Shown here: one piece after another, positions 1 through 10,095 of the stretch | Layout of the letters: each line of letters opens with the position of its first letter | Numbering within the stretch: the first letter of the stretch is position 1 | NCBI GenBank assembly: GCA_013306675.1 | Contig: JABLUY010000379.1 | Location: 1 to 24,020 of the forward strand | Origin: Thraustochytrium sp. TN22 | Lineage: Eukaryota > Sar > Bigyra > Thraustochytrida > Thraustochytriidae | Length of the DNA: 24,020 bases | Direction of reading: 5' to 3' | Translations under genes and position numbers: made by a program | Notes under the pieces: model-generated | Databases searched by the model: none | Told to the model about the DNA's origin: nothing | What the model saw: the letters and a program-made list of their open reading frames with translations, nothing else

Positions 1-1103
1 CTCGCTGGCTCGCTCGCTCGCTCGCTCGCTCGGGTTTGGGCGCGGCGCCGCAGCGGCGGCGGGGCGGGGCACGGCGCGCGCCCTCGCCGCGGCGGGCGCC
101 CGCCGCGGCGAGGCGCGGGCGCGGCCACGTCGAGGCGGACAATCCCGCGCGCCTTGGCGTGCAGCGGGGCGCGCCGCCGCCGGGCTCGAGGGGCCGGGCC
201 GGGGCGGTGCTTGACCTGCGCTGGGAGCTCCACGGGGAGCTCCTGGTCCTTGCGCTTTGGGGTGACGCGCGACGTGCGGACGACGAAGGCTTCGTGCGGA
301 CGACGAAGGCTTTCCTGTTTGCTTACATACGCGCCGCGGTCGCGCCTCGGTCGACGAGATGGGATGTGCGCAGGAGATGACGGCTTCAGGACAGGCGCGT
401 GGACAGCTGCTTACCTGGCCAGGTAGCATACCTGGCCAGGTACGCACGCACCTGGCCAGCTCCCCTGGCCAGCGGCCTGCCGAGATCGCCGCTCTGTGCC
501 GGGCACAGCCCGCGGCGCCGCAACCGCTCGCAGTCGGCCAAAGCCACGTGCTGGATCTTCGTGGCTCGCCCCTGCCAGTGCCACGCCCGGGATCGGCGTC
601 CTGCCCACGACCACTGCAAGACGAAACCAGGCCGCGCGCCGCCTGCGACAGGACACATCCGTCCCCTGTTCTCCAGCCTCATCGCTCGCCTTTCCCTGCC
701 CTGCCCTGCTTGGAGCGTCGGCGTCGGCGTGCCGCGCGCGGGCCCGGCGGCGGCGGCGCTGCGCGCGCTGCGCTGCGCTGCTCTGCTCTGCACCGGCGCG
801 GCGCGGCGCCGCGCGGCACGGCACGCGGGCCCCGCGGCGCCCGGCCGGCCGCAGCGGCCGAGTTTCGCCCGCCGGCCGGGCGTCGCGCGGACGCCGGGGC
901 AAAAGGCCGGCGGCCGACCGTTGAGGCGCGTTAGGCGGCGCGGCGGCGCGGGCGCGGGCGCGCGCGCGCGCGCGGCAGAGCGGCCGCGCGGCGCGGCGGC
1001 GCGGCGGCGCGGCGGCGAGCGGCGGCCGCTGGCGAGCCGGCCTGCAGCAGGCGGCGCCCGGCGCGAGGCAGCGCGGCGCGGCGCGGCGCGACCGGAGCAG
1101 ACC
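1..1103. other. 5' flank of the dynein intermediate chain gene, no gene seen
   Basis: No supportable gene. It opens with a (CTCG)n microsatellite at 1-32. A roughly 20-bp tandem pair with core GACGACGAAGGCTT lies at about 274-312. A cluster of CCTGGCCAG palindromes lies at 414-473. From about 740 the DNA becomes an extreme GC-rich, CG-alternating stretch up to the dynein start codon. The dynein frame stays open upstream to about 399, but it contains no ATG before 1104 and the predicted peptide is Arg/Ala/Pro low complexity, so I treat it as 5' UTR and promoter. Confidence 0.6.
414..473. promoter_or_regulatory. Cluster of four CCTGGCCAG palindromic motifs
   Basis: The 10-bp palindrome CCTGGCCAGG occurs perfectly at 414-423 and 431-440, each flanked by TA on the left and TA on the right. 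Two near copies, CCTGGCCAGC, lie at 451-460 and 464-473. Four copies in 60 bp with start-to-start spacings of 17, 20 and 13 bp look like a clustered binding site. The distance to the dynein start codon is about 630 bp. The symmetric shape loosely recalls the RFX X-box of ciliary genes but does not match its GTNRCC consensus, so no factor is assigned. Confidence 0.35.
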
Positions 1104-4100
1104 ATGGAGGGCGCCGGCGACGACGGCGCCGCCGCGGCGCCCGAGCAGGCGCCGGAGGAGGCGCGCGCGGGCGAGGGCGAGGGCGGGGGCGAGGGCGAGG
1201 GCGGCGACGCGGAGCCCGGGGCCGAGCCCGCGCAGGCGCCCGCCGGCGGAGAGGAGGCCGCCGCGGACGGGCTCGCTGCGGCCGCAGAGGATGGGGCGGC
1301 GGCCGAGCCGGCTGCGGCGGAGGCCCAGGGCGAGGCGCCCGCGGGCGGCGCGCAGGCGGCGGAGGGGGAGGAGCAGGGCGCGCTCAAGTTCCCGGCGGAG
1401 CGCCCGGACGGCGTCATGCCGATGATGATCTCCATCAAGAACATGGAAAAGTACGAGCTCAAGACCGGCGACGGGATCAAAGACACCGTGCCGTTCAAGC
1501 TCTTCGGCAAGGAGGCGGTGCTGGAGGAGATCCAGGAGCTTGGGTTCTACTCAGACTTTAACGACTTCAAGGAGGGTATCAAGGCGTACCCCGGGGAGGA
1601 GATTCTGGTGATCGCGGACCCGGACGAGGTGTACGGGCAGAACTGGATGATCTGCCTGACGGTGGAGAGCAAGGAGCAGCTCTTCGCCATCATCGACGCC
1701 GAGGCGCGGCGACTGCAGGAGCTGAAGCGGCTGGCCGAGGAGGAGGAGGCGCGCCTGCTGGCCGAGGAGGAGGCGCGGCGAAATGTGGTGTACGAGGACA
1801 AGCCGATCGTCCCGCACGAGCGCAAGTCGGCCACGAGCGTCGAGACAGAGGCGGAGATCGGGTGGCTGGACGTGCGGCCGACGCGCAAACTCATGGTCAT
1901 GGAGATCTCGCGCAAGCGCAGCGAGTTCGGCGCGCCGGTCAAGTTCAGCGACCGTGACTCCGAGCAGACCGGGCTGATCCAGTTCCGCCAGCACAAGGAC
2001 CCGAACTTTGAGTTGAAGCGGCGCGAGCGCGACGTGGGCCTACAGGCGTGCGCGTCCTGGACGGCCGCGTGGATCCCCAACTCGCCGTGGGCGCGAACCG
2101 AGGACGCCGACGGCGGGGCGCAGCAGCAGAAGCAGTCCGCGCCAGAAGGCGAGGACGAGCTCGAGGTGCCCACCACGGCGGAGATCTTCGCGGCGCGGCC
2201 CATGGCCGTGGGCGCGGCCGGCAAGCGCGTCGCGAACGTGAGCGCCTTCGAGTTCTGCAGCGAGGACCTGACGCCGGAGGACTTCCAGGCGCCGCGCGAG
2301 CTGCCGCAGCTGGTGGAGATGGGCACGCAGACGCCCTTCTTCCGCAAGCTGAACGCAACGACGCAGTATCAGCACGTGGAAATGACGCCCGAGGAACGCG
2401 CGAACCTGGAGGAGGATGACCTGGCCGCCTTTCTCGCGCAGGTACTGCCGAGCGTGGAGGTGGCGCTGCAGCAAAACGAGACCATCGACGTGTTCGCGAA
2501 CGAGTTCCACCGATTAAGGTCCGAGGAGGTGGCGGGCCTGGGAAACAAGGAAGACAACGTGCTGCGAGAGCTGCGCACCTTCACGGACCTCATCTACTCG
2601 AACGGCAAGACGCTGCCGTGCGTGGACTGGCACCCGCGGTCGCAGAACGTGGTGGCTGTGGCTTGCGCCGATCCGTTGCAGTTTGACCAGCGCGTCGAGG
2701 TGTCGGGCCACGAGCGCAACTCCTTCATCCTCATCTGGAACTTCGCCGACCTCATTCATCCGCAGCTCGTGCTCAAGTCGCCGCATGAGTGCCGCTGCTT
2801 CGCCTTCAACCCGGACCAGCCGCATCTTGTGGCCGGCGGCTGCGTCACCGGCCAGGTCGTCATCTGGGACCTCTCCCACGCGCAAGACAAGCTGCGCCGC
2901 CGCAAGGGCGCTGACAACGGCGGCGCTGCCGACGAGGCGTCGGCCGCAGCAACCGGTGTCGATGCCGCCAACGGCGCGGCCGTGCCCGAGGCGAGCGGCG
3001 CCGGCGCTGCCGGCGCGGGTGGCACTGCGCCCGATCCAGGCGTCGTCGCTGCGGAGGCCACGGACGCGGAGACCCAGGCCAAGGCGGCCGCCGCGGACTT
3101 GGACGCGGCCGGCACAAGCATCGAGCCGGTGGAGCCCCTGATGATCTCGCCCATCGAGCAGTCCCACAAACGGCCGGTGTCGCACCTGGAGTGGCTGCCG
3201 GGCAACCTGCATGTGAGCAGCTCGGGCCGCGTGAGCGGCGACGTGCGGTACGGCACCAAGGACAGCCTGTCGAACCAGTTCATCACGTGCGCGAGCGACG
3301 GGCTCATGGTGATCTGGGGCCCGCGGTTTAATGGCGCGAAGCAGGCCAAGGCGGAGGCCGCGGCGGCCGGCGCCGCTGCTGCGCAGCAGCAGGGTGACGC
3401 GAGCGACCCGAGCGCCGGCGACGCCAGCAGGCTCGCTGAAGAGACGCCCTGGAAGCCGATCTTCAAGACGTCCCTGGTGCGCCAGGGCAGCCGGCCGTGC
3501 GGGCTCACCAAGGTTTCGCTGCGCGGGCGGGTGGACGCGCTGCTGGACCTTGTGAACCGTCAGCTGGACACCAGGCGCACCCCCGGCGCCGCGGCGGCGG
3601 GCGCGCCCTCGGCGGACCTGCAGGAGGGCCGGCCCATCTCGGCACTCGGGCTCACGGCCACCGGCACCATGTTCTCGTGTGCCACGGAGGAGGGCGAACT
3701 CATCTTCGCGGACTGGCAGGGCGCCCGTCTGGCGAAGATGTCCGCGCGCAGCACCGACAACGCCGACGGGACCAAGGGCATCGAGGACCCGCACAAGATG
3801 ATGCTGGACGAGAAGATGCTCTGGGCGACACGCGACCACTTTGCCGCCTGCCTGGACCTGCGCAGGTCGCCCTTTTTCCCGTACCTGCTGCTGTCCGTGT
3901 CGGCGCACAGCTTCAACATCTGGAAGGAGGACCTGGCGCAGCCCATCTTCTCCTCGCCGCTCAGCACTGGGTCGGCGCATCTCACGTGCGCCGACTGGTC
4001 GCCCACGCGCCCGGGCGTGATCATGGTGGGAAAGTCGGACGGCACCGTGGACATTTGGGACTTTGTCGACCAGTCGCACCGGCCGAGCGCGACGGCCGCC

Positions 4101-4766
4101 ATCACGGCCTACGCCATCACCTCGCTGCAGTTTCGCTGCACTGCCAAGCAGGCCGGCGGTGCGGTGTCTGGCGCTGCGAACAAGCGCGCACCGCGCGTGC
4201 TTTCCGTGTCGGCCTCGCAGCCGCGCGACGAGCACACGCTGCGCGTGGCGCGCGTCAAGGAGGCCACGGCCAATGCGCCGCTGGGCGACCAGCCGCAGTT
4301 TTTGGCGCTGGGCGACGCCACGGGCAGCCTGCACATTCTCGACGTGCCGCGCAATCTGCGCTGGCGCATGCCCACGGAGGACAAGCTCATGGTCACCTTC
4401 TTCGAGCGCGAGTTGCAGCGCGTGGCGCACGTGAACTCGCGCCGCACGGTCCGTCAGCGCGAGCGCGAGGCGGCGCTCGACCCGACGCTGCTTGGCACCG
4501 GCCCAGAATCCGCGCTGGACGCCGATGAGAACGAGGTGCCCAACGAGAACAGCAAGGAGTACCGCAAGCTTGTGCTTGCCGAGGAGCGCCGTTTCCAGGA
4601 GATGGCCGAGAAGCTGCTCTCACCCGAGGATCTCGCGCTTGCAACTGGCGGCGTCCGCGCCAAACCCAAGCCCGCCAAACCGGCCGCGGCCAAGTCCCCG
4701 AAGCGCGGCCAAAGCAACCACCACCATCACACAAATAATAACAACAATGGTGCGGCCAAGGCTTGA
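1104..4766 (+). CDS. DNAI3: Axonemal inner-arm dynein intermediate chain, WDR63/DNAI3 (IC140-like)
   Basis: The 1220-residue product is an intermediate chain of the I1/f inner dynein arm of the flagellar axoneme, where it links heavy chains to the doublet microtubule. ATG 1104 is the first in-frame ATG and has a strong context (ACCATGG). Residues 1-90 are an Ala/Glu-rich acidic tail not typical of the family. The conserved core then begins, including the family signature ISRKRSEFGAP at about 268-278, followed by KFSD, and VALQQNE at about 453-459. WD40 repeats fill roughly 490-1110 (for example a CVDWHP blade start and the IWNF and IWDL blade ends). Two Ala/Gly/Asp-rich loops are inserted between blades (about 600-670 and 740-780), which helps explain a length greater than the roughly 890 residues of the human protein. 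The C-terminus is charged and ends with short His and Asn runs. No intron is needed. It converges with SNU13. Identification rests on recognised family motifs; IC138/WDR78 is a less likely alternative. Confidence 0.92.
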   Translation: MEGAGDDGAAAAPEQAPEEARAGEGEGGGEGEGGDAEPGAEPAQAPAGGEEAAADGLAAAAEDGAAAEPAAAEAQGEAPAGGAQAAEGEEQGALKFPAERPDGVMPMMISIKNMEKYELKTGDGIKDTVPFKLFGKEAVLEEIQELGFYSDFNDFKEGIKAYPGEEILVIADPDEVYGQNWMICLTVESKEQLFAIIDAEARRLQELKRLAEEEEARLLAEEEARRNVVYEDKPIVPHERKSATSVETEAEIGWLDVRPTRKLMVMEISRKRSEFGAPVKFSDRDSEQTGLIQFRQHKDPNFELKRRERDVGLQACASWTAAWIPNSPWARTEDADGGAQQQKQSAPEGEDELEVPTTAEIFAARPMAVGAAGKRVANVSAFEFCSEDLTPEDFQAPRELPQLVEMGTQTPFFRKLNATTQYQHVEMTPEERANLEEDDLAAFLAQVLPSVEVALQQNETIDVFANEFHRLRSEEVAGLGNKEDNVLRELRTFTDLIYSNGKTLPCVDWHPRSQNVVAVACADPLQFDQRVEVSGHERNSFILIWNFADLIHPQLVLKSPHECRCFAFNPDQPHLVAGGCVTGQVVIWDLSHAQDKLRRRKGADNGGAADEASAAATGVDAANGAAVPEASGAGAAGAGGTAPDPGVVAAEATDAETQAKAAAADLDAAGTSIEPVEPLMISPIEQSHKRPVSHLEWLPGNLHVSSSGRVSGDVRYGTKDSLSNQFITCASDGLMVIWGPRFNGAKQAKAEAAAAGAAAAQQQGDASDPSAGDASRLAEETPWKPIFKTSLVRQGSRPCGLTKVSLRGRVDALLDLVNRQLDTRRTPGAAAAGAPSADLQEGRPISALGLTATGTMFSCATEEGELIFADWQGARLAKMSARSTDNADGTKGIEDPHKMMLDEKMLWATRDHFAACLDLRRSPFFPYLLLSVSAHSFNIWKEDLAQPIFSSPLSTGSAHLTCADWSPTRPGVIMVGKSDGTVDIWDFVDQSHRPSATAAITAYAITSLQFRCTAKQAGGAVSGAANKRAPRVLSVSASQPRDEHTLRVARVKEATANAPLGDQPQFLALGDATGSLHILDVPRNLRWRMPTEDKLMVTFFERELQRVAHVNSRRTVRQREREAALDPTLLGTGPESALDADENEVPNENSKEYRKLVLAEERRFQEMAEKLLSPEDLALATGGVRAKPKPAKPAAAKSPKRGQSNHHHHTNNNNNGAAKA

Positions 4767-5312
4767 CACGATCAACCCAAGCTGAGACGAGCAATGTACA
4801 CCGGCAAGCAAGCGTGGATAAATGGCACCGTTCAACTCTCTCATACCATAGGCCTTCTACTTCGAAGTAAATCGGGGAAAGGGTTTGCTTTGCGTCCTTG
4901 ATGGCGTGGGTGGGTTGGGTTGACTTGGGTTGGGTTTGACTAAGGTTGCCGCAACATGCACGCAAGTACACGCGCGGCATGGCCGTGCGAGCGCTCCAAA
5001 CAGCGCATTGGACGCCCGGATGAGACAGGGAGGCAGGCAGTGAAAGAGGCGAGGCGCTATGCTGCGCGCCCGCCCCAATCATATGCCGCGGCCCGTCCAC
5101 CCGGAGCCCGGCAATCGCGGGAAGGGGCTGTGTCCTTCATCGCGCTCGCGCGTCGAAAGAGAGGGGGGGGGGGGATCGTGGGAGGAGAGATTGTAGAGAA
5201 GCAGAAGAAGAAGAAGAAGCAGAAGAAGAAGAAGAAGCAACAGCAACAGCAGCAGCAGCCTGCGTGGCTAGCTGGCTGGCTGGCTGGCTGGCGACCAGCG
5301 CACTCCTCCCAT
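4767..5312. other. Convergent 3' intergenic region with simple repeats
   Basis: Shared 3' flank of the dynein gene (+) and SNU13 (-). It holds a 12-bp perfect palindrome TACTTCGAAGTA at 4858-4869, a patch of GGGTT-like units near 4907-4938, a run of twelve G at 5163-5174, a GAA/CAG/CAA triplet tract at about 5200-5257, and GGCT repeats at about 5264-5290. No gene is seen. Which of these lie in the two 3' UTRs cannot be told from sequence alone. Confidence 0.6.
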
Positions 5313-5702
5313 TTAGATGAGCAGCTTCTCGATGTCGAGCTTGACCTGGTCGATCTGCTTCTTGAGCTGCGAGCCGTCGTTGCTGAGCACGCTGCAGGCG
5401 ATGACCGGGCGCGACACGCCGCACGCGCGGCCGAGCGCCGTCTTGCTGCTGACGAAGACGTACGGCACGTTCTTGTCCTCCGCCAGCAGCGGCAGGTGCA
5501 GGAGGATGGCCAGCGGCTCGGCGTCCGCCGCCATGATGACGAACTCGCTGCGGCCGCGGTTCAGCGTCTTGGTCGCCTCGTTCGCGCCCTTCTTGAGCTG
5601 CTTGAGGTTGCTCGCCTGCTGCACCAGCTCCAGGATCGTCACCGACAGCTCCTCGCCCGCCAGCGGGTACGCCCGCGGGTCCACGGCCTCGCCCTTGCCC
5701 AT
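5313..5702 (-). CDS. SNU13: SNU13 / NHP2L1, 15.5K k-turn binding protein
   Basis: The 129-residue product matches the normal length of the SNU13/15.5K family (L7Ae superfamily). In the family this protein binds the kink-turn of U4 snRNA in the U4/U6.U5 tri-snRNP and of box C/D snoRNAs, nucleating snRNP assembly in the nucleus and nucleolus. Visible signatures are PRAYPLA at 9-15, [20 protein letters not shown] with the L7Ae core at about 27-45, the RNA-binding [13 protein letters not shown] stretch, [25 protein letters not shown] and [15 protein letters not shown]. The start is the ATG at 5702 (AAGATGG context); the frame is open further upstream, but that part is Ser/Gly/Arg low complexity and lies outside the family. 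No intron is present. It is divergent from the CxxC protein gene, with a shared 507-bp promoter interval. Confidence 0.97.
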   Translation of the reverse strand: MGKGEAVDPRAYPLAGEELSVTILELVQQASNLKQLKKGANEATKTLNRGRSEFVIMAADAEPLAILLHLPLLAEDKNVPYVFVSSKTALGRACGVSRPVIACSVLSNDGSQLKKQIDQVKLDIEKLLI

Positions 5703-6209
5703 CTTCTCGCTGCTGCCGCTGCTGCTGAGGCCTGCTCCGCGCCGGGTGCTTATGGTTTGCCTCCCGCGCCGCCGCGCTCGACCGAGGCGCCCTCGCGCGC
5801 CGCGCCACCCATCCAGCCCCGTTCCCCGCGCTCCCGCGGGACGCCCGCGCGCGGTCCCCAACGGTACTGGCAGCGAGGCGAGCGCGGCGGAGGGCGCGCG
5901 AGGCGGAGGCCTGGGCTGCGGCGCGGCGCGGCGCGGCGCGGCGCAGGGCGGGGCGCGCGAGGACGAGATGGTCTCGTTCTTTTTCTGGGGAAAAGGCGGC
6001 TGGCGGCAGGACTTGACGCGGGTTTGTCGCGGGTTGAAGGCGGGTTTTGGCAAGTCTCTCTCTCGTGCATGCATCGCGTCCTGCTGCGGCGCAGGGCGGC
6101 GGCGACTTGTGTCTTGCTTGTCCGAGTCTTGTCTTGTCTTGCTTGCCTTTGTCGTGTCTTGGCGCTCTGCTGACTCTCTGACAGAACGGGGTTCTTTCTC
6201 GCCGTCACG
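5703..6209. promoter_or_regulatory. Shared divergent promoter interval (SNU13 / CxxC protein)
   Basis: This 507-bp gap separates two start codons pointing away from each other, so it must hold both promoters. Composition is asymmetric. The SNU13 side is C/G-rich with GCGCG runs and repeated GGCGC near 5925-5945. The other side has C/T-rich motifs such as TCTCTCTC at 6056-6063 and repeated CTTGTCTTG-like units at 6114-6160. I see no TATA box. Nothing else is supportable. Confidence 0.5.
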
Positions 6210-6704
6210 ATGGCGGCGAGGAGGAGGTCGAGCTCGGCGAGCAGCGCGATGCGGAGCGCGGTGTGGCTGCAGAGCGGGGAGGCTGCGGCGGGGAGGCAAG
6301 ATAAGGACTCGGAGATGGCAAGCGAGAGTGCGGTGGAAAGCCTGGACGAGTCGCAGAGGGCCGCGGAGGAGGCGAAGCGAAAGGCGCGGCGACGCGGGCG
6401 CAAGCTGTGCGCACTGTGCGGGCTCAAGTTCTCGGCCGCGAGCATGGCCACCAAGGTAACCCGCAAGCGAATTTTGGAGTGGCGGCGCAGCCACGGCCTT
6501 TGCAACGCCAAGCACGCATCGCCCTTCACCTTGTACGACTACGTGAACGTGTGCACGTTTTGCTCGCAGTTCTTTGGCGCGCCGGTTCCGGCCGCGCATG
6601 TCCAGGACCGCAGCGAGACCGCCGAGGTGCGGCCAATGATCTTCGCAAATGAGGACCGCACCATGGCATGCCCACAGCCGTATTTCGCAACCATGTTTAG
6701 GTGA
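6210..6704 (+). CDS. Small CxxC/CxxC putative zinc-binding protein, function unknown
   Basis: The 164-residue product was not recognised as a named family. ATG 6210 is in a good context (CACGATGG). Residues 1-65 are Ser/Ala- and then Arg/Lys-rich (a basic patch RKARRRGRK at 57-65). A compact C-terminal module follows with CALC (C67, C70), HGLC (C98) and CTFC (C115, C118), spaced as in a zinc-ribbon-like fold, with aromatic residues LYDYVNV before the second pair. That spacing makes metal binding plausible but unproven. The predicted stop lies inside the string TTTAGGTGAGA, which looks like a splice donor, so the true C-terminus could differ. It ends 72 bp from the stop codon of the convergent nucleotidyltransferase gene, so their 3' UTRs probably overlap. 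Confidence 0.7.
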   Translation: MAARRRSSSASSAMRSAVWLQSGEAAAGRQDKDSEMASESAVESLDESQRAAEEAKRKARRRGRKLCALCGLKFSAASMATKVTRKRILEWRRSHGLCNAKHASPFTLYDYVNVCTFCSQFFGAPVPAAHVQDRSETAEVRPMIFANEDRTMACPQPYFATMFR

Positions 6705-6776
6705 GACCGCGTCACGTGCTGCACCGTGTGGGCCAAAGTAATAGCTCTAAGGAAGTAGCTCATCCACGTCCATGTT

Positions 6777-9700
6777 TCATTGTCTTTCGTCAGCGTCGTC
6801 GCGGGGCTGGCAGAGCAGCTCGAGGAGATCCTGGCCCGGGTCGGCCGTGGTGAGCACGGCATAGGCGCGCACAAGCTCCTCGCGGATGAGGCGGAACTCG
6901 CGGTCGCGCACAACGTGGGCGACATCGTAGCTGGTCTCGAAGGGGTCCTCGATGGCCATGCGCTGGTGCAACTTCCACGAGTCCTCGCTGGCTTTGCTCT
7001 CCTTGGTGACGAGGTGCGGGTCGCGGATGCCGACCACATGGCGGCGCCAGTCGAAGCTGAAGGCCATGGTCCAGAAGAAGCCCACGACGAGATCGGCGAG
7101 GGAGCTCGTGTTGCCACGCGCGAAGGCCGCGAGCTTGGCCTGCGCCTGCGCCATGCGCGCCGGGTCGGCAAAGTGCGCGCTCTGCGGGTCTGCGTAAAAG
7201 TAGGTGTCCGCCTGCGCGCCCTCGGCGCTGCACTGCACGAGCACCACGGGCAGGCCGGCAGCGGACGGGTCGTCGGGCGGCTCGGCCGTCGTGTCGAGGC
7301 GCTGGCCGTCCCAGGTGGGCGGGAGCGCCTGCAGCGGCGGCAGGAGCGGCGGGTCAAGGTGCTGCAGGTAGTGGATGACGAGCAAAATGTAGCCATAGCT
7401 GGAGAGCGTGCGGTCGGCCGGATTGTTGATCCTGCGGCGCTTGGCCCAGGTCTTGACGACGTAGGCGAGCTGGCGCATGCGCGGGTCGATGAGCGAGTAA
7501 GCCCGCAGCAGCAGCGTGTTGCGCAGCGCGAGGCGGTTGTCGACGCAGATGTCGCACTCGAGCTCCATGGGGCCGTGCCGAAACTGCAGAATCGGGATGC
7601 GCGCCGTCTTGCGCGAGTCGTCGACGTCCTCGAAGCCGTTCTCGCGCAGGGTGGCGGCCAGGTCCTCGACGGCCTTGGCGGCGGGCGGCGCGCCGAGCAG
7701 CTCCGAGGGCGTCTCGTCGAAGAGCGCCTCAGGCCAGCGCGCGCCGGACCGCGTGAGCACGAGGCAAATGTCGAGGTCCGAGCCGTCCGAGCCGAAGTTA
7801 TTCACGGAGCTTCCAAACGGCACGAGCTTCGCGTCGCAGCCCCACATGACCGAGGTCTGGTTCACCACGTTCTGCAGCTCGTCCACGAAGGCGCGGCGCT
7901 CCTGCTCCATGGCCGGGTCCGGCATGGCGCCCTCCGCGAGGCGCACGGCCGCCTCGTCCAGCGCCTGCGCGCGCGACGCCGGCAGCGCGCGCTGCGCGCG
8001 CAGCTCCTCCACAGACTCGTGCAGGACCAGGCCCAGGTCGCGCGCGTAGTGCGCGCGCATCTCCTCCTTGGACGGGTAAAACATCTCATCCACCGGGCAA
8101 TACAGCGTGAGAAGACCCTCGAACTCGTTGCGGTCCTCGGGCCGCGCCACGCGGGCCACGGCGGCGCAGCGCAGGAAGGCGTCCAGCACGCCGCGCAGCG
8201 AGCTCGCAAGCGTCGCGCGGTCGCGGACGTTCTGTCCCACGCTGCGCTCGGACGCCAGCATGGCGTCCTTGGCCTCCTTCCAGTCCTGGAAGTCCGCCTC
8301 GCCAAGCAGGCCGGCGTTCTCCAAGTCCTCGGTCGTCAGCGGCTCGCCGCCGCGCTCCGCCTCGCGCTGCGCGAGGGCCTCTGCGCGCGCCTGCTCCTTG
8401 CGCCCGTTCAGGTGATTGTATCGCGCGCGCCGCTCCTCAAACATGGGCGTTTCGTTCTCAATCGCCGCCGAGAGGTCGTCGCAGCGCCGCTGCACCTGCG
8501 AGATGGTCGCGCGAATAATTTGCACCATCTCCCGGTACAACGACGCCTCCTGCCGGTCCTCCTGCGACTTGACGCTCGGGGCGCCGCCCTGACCGCCGCC
8601 CTGGCCGCCGCGGCCGCCGCGCCGCGCGCCGCCCTGGCCGCGACGCCCGCCGCCGCCATTGTTGTTGTTGTTGCCGCCGTTGTTGCCACTGTTATTGCCG
8701 CCGCCGAGCTGGCTCATGAGCGGCTGCCGCAGCGTGCGCAGCTGCCGGATGAGCGTGGCAAACTGCATGGTGGCGTTCGAGAGCTTTCGCCGGTCCGAGA
8801 GGTTCTTGCTCACAAAGTCGAGCGCCTCAAACATGTCGGCGCCCTGGACCTCCACGTACACCGTGTTAGACCGCGCCACCGGCATATCGACCTGCTGACC
8901 GTCCGCGTCCACGGCCGCATCGCCCCGAAAGTAGCGGAAGTTGTACTGACCCACGCCGCGCGGCGTGCGCAGCCGCAGCGAGCCGCGCACGATGCCGGAC
9001 CCGGACTCAAGCTTCGACATCATGCCCACCTCACGGTCCAGGATCGACCCGTCGCATGTGTCGATGCGCGTCCGCGCGCGGTACAAACCGACCCAGTCCA
9101 CCGGCTTATGCCGGCTCATTTCCTCGTAAGAGCTGCGCGACACGTGCTCCATCGGGATCACCCAGTCCACTCGAATAAACTGGTTCGGTCCTGTGCGCGA
9201 TGGCGTCACAGTCATCTCGCCTTCCGGCTTGTACATGAAGCGCGCAGCACGCGGATTCTTGCGCTGTGTCTTGTCCTCGCCCTCGTGGTCCAGAGGCGCG
9301 CCGGCCACCGGCCGAGACGGTGCCATGTGCTGCGGGGTTTGCTGCTGGATCTGCTGGATCTGCTGGATCTGCTGGTGCTGGTGCTGGTGCTGGTGCTGGT
9401 GCTGGTGCTGTTGAGGCGGCACATGGTGCTGTTGGTGCAACGCGGCCCGCCGCATGCGCTCTTCAAGCTCCTCCATGGACATGGCGTTCGGCGGTAGCAT
9501 GTTGCTCAGTGACGGTTGCGACCAAGGCGAATCCTGCGGCGGCTGCACTTGCTGATGCGTGTGCTGAGCTTGACGCTGCCAATGTTGTTGTTGCTGCTGC
9601 TGTTGCTGCTGCTGGCGATGCTGCAGCGCCGCATACTCGCTCGCTTGCATCTGGCGCATGTCCAGCGGTGGCGTCTGCGTCGGCGTGGGCGCGGGAGCAG

Positions 9701-10038
9701 GCGGCGGTGAAGGAGCCAACCCAGGGTAGTGTTGGCGCTGCTGGTGCTGCGACGGCGGCAGCTGGCTGGGGTAGCCGGGTGGGAGCTGGCGCGGATCCCC
9801 GCGGCTCTGCGGAATCTGCATCATGCGTTGCATCATCTGCTGCAGCTCGGCCGACTGCTGAGTCGGCTGCGGGTCCCAGGGCGACGAAGAAGACGGCGGC
9901 GGTGGCCCGTAGCTATGCTGCGGCGGCAGGCGCTGGCTTGGAGCCATTCCAGGTGGCACCGGCCCGCGCGAGTACGCAGAGGATCCATCGAAGCCGCCAA
10001 AGCTCGGTGCTGACATGAAACCTGGCGGGAGTTGCTGG

Positions 10039-10095
<57 letters not shown>

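Noticed and set aside
399-1103. N-terminal extension of the dynein intermediate chain
   Set aside because: The frame is open but has no ATG before 1104, and the peptide is low complexity. The same reasoning excluded upstream extensions of the nucleolin-like, guanylate kinase, SNU13 and 17318-18553 ankyrin genes.
386-1510. Minus-strand frame upstream of and overlapping the dynein start
   Set aside because: Ala/Pro/Ser/Arg low complexity from GC-rich DNA; no conserved pattern.
2514-4430. Long minus-strand frame (638 codons) antisense to the dynein gene
   Set aside because: It is the mirror of WD40 coding sequence, low in Lys and Ile, with no recognisable motif.
4907-4938. GGGTT-like units as an interstitial telomere
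   Set aside because: Only a few imperfect units with interruptions; consistent with ordinary simple repeat.
6780-9497. Long plus-strand open frame (905 codons) antisense to the nucleotidyltransferase
   Set aside because: The opposite strand carries clear catalytic motifs. This frame is Arg/Ala/Leu/His-rich with no domain pattern and is a by-product of high GC and codon bias.
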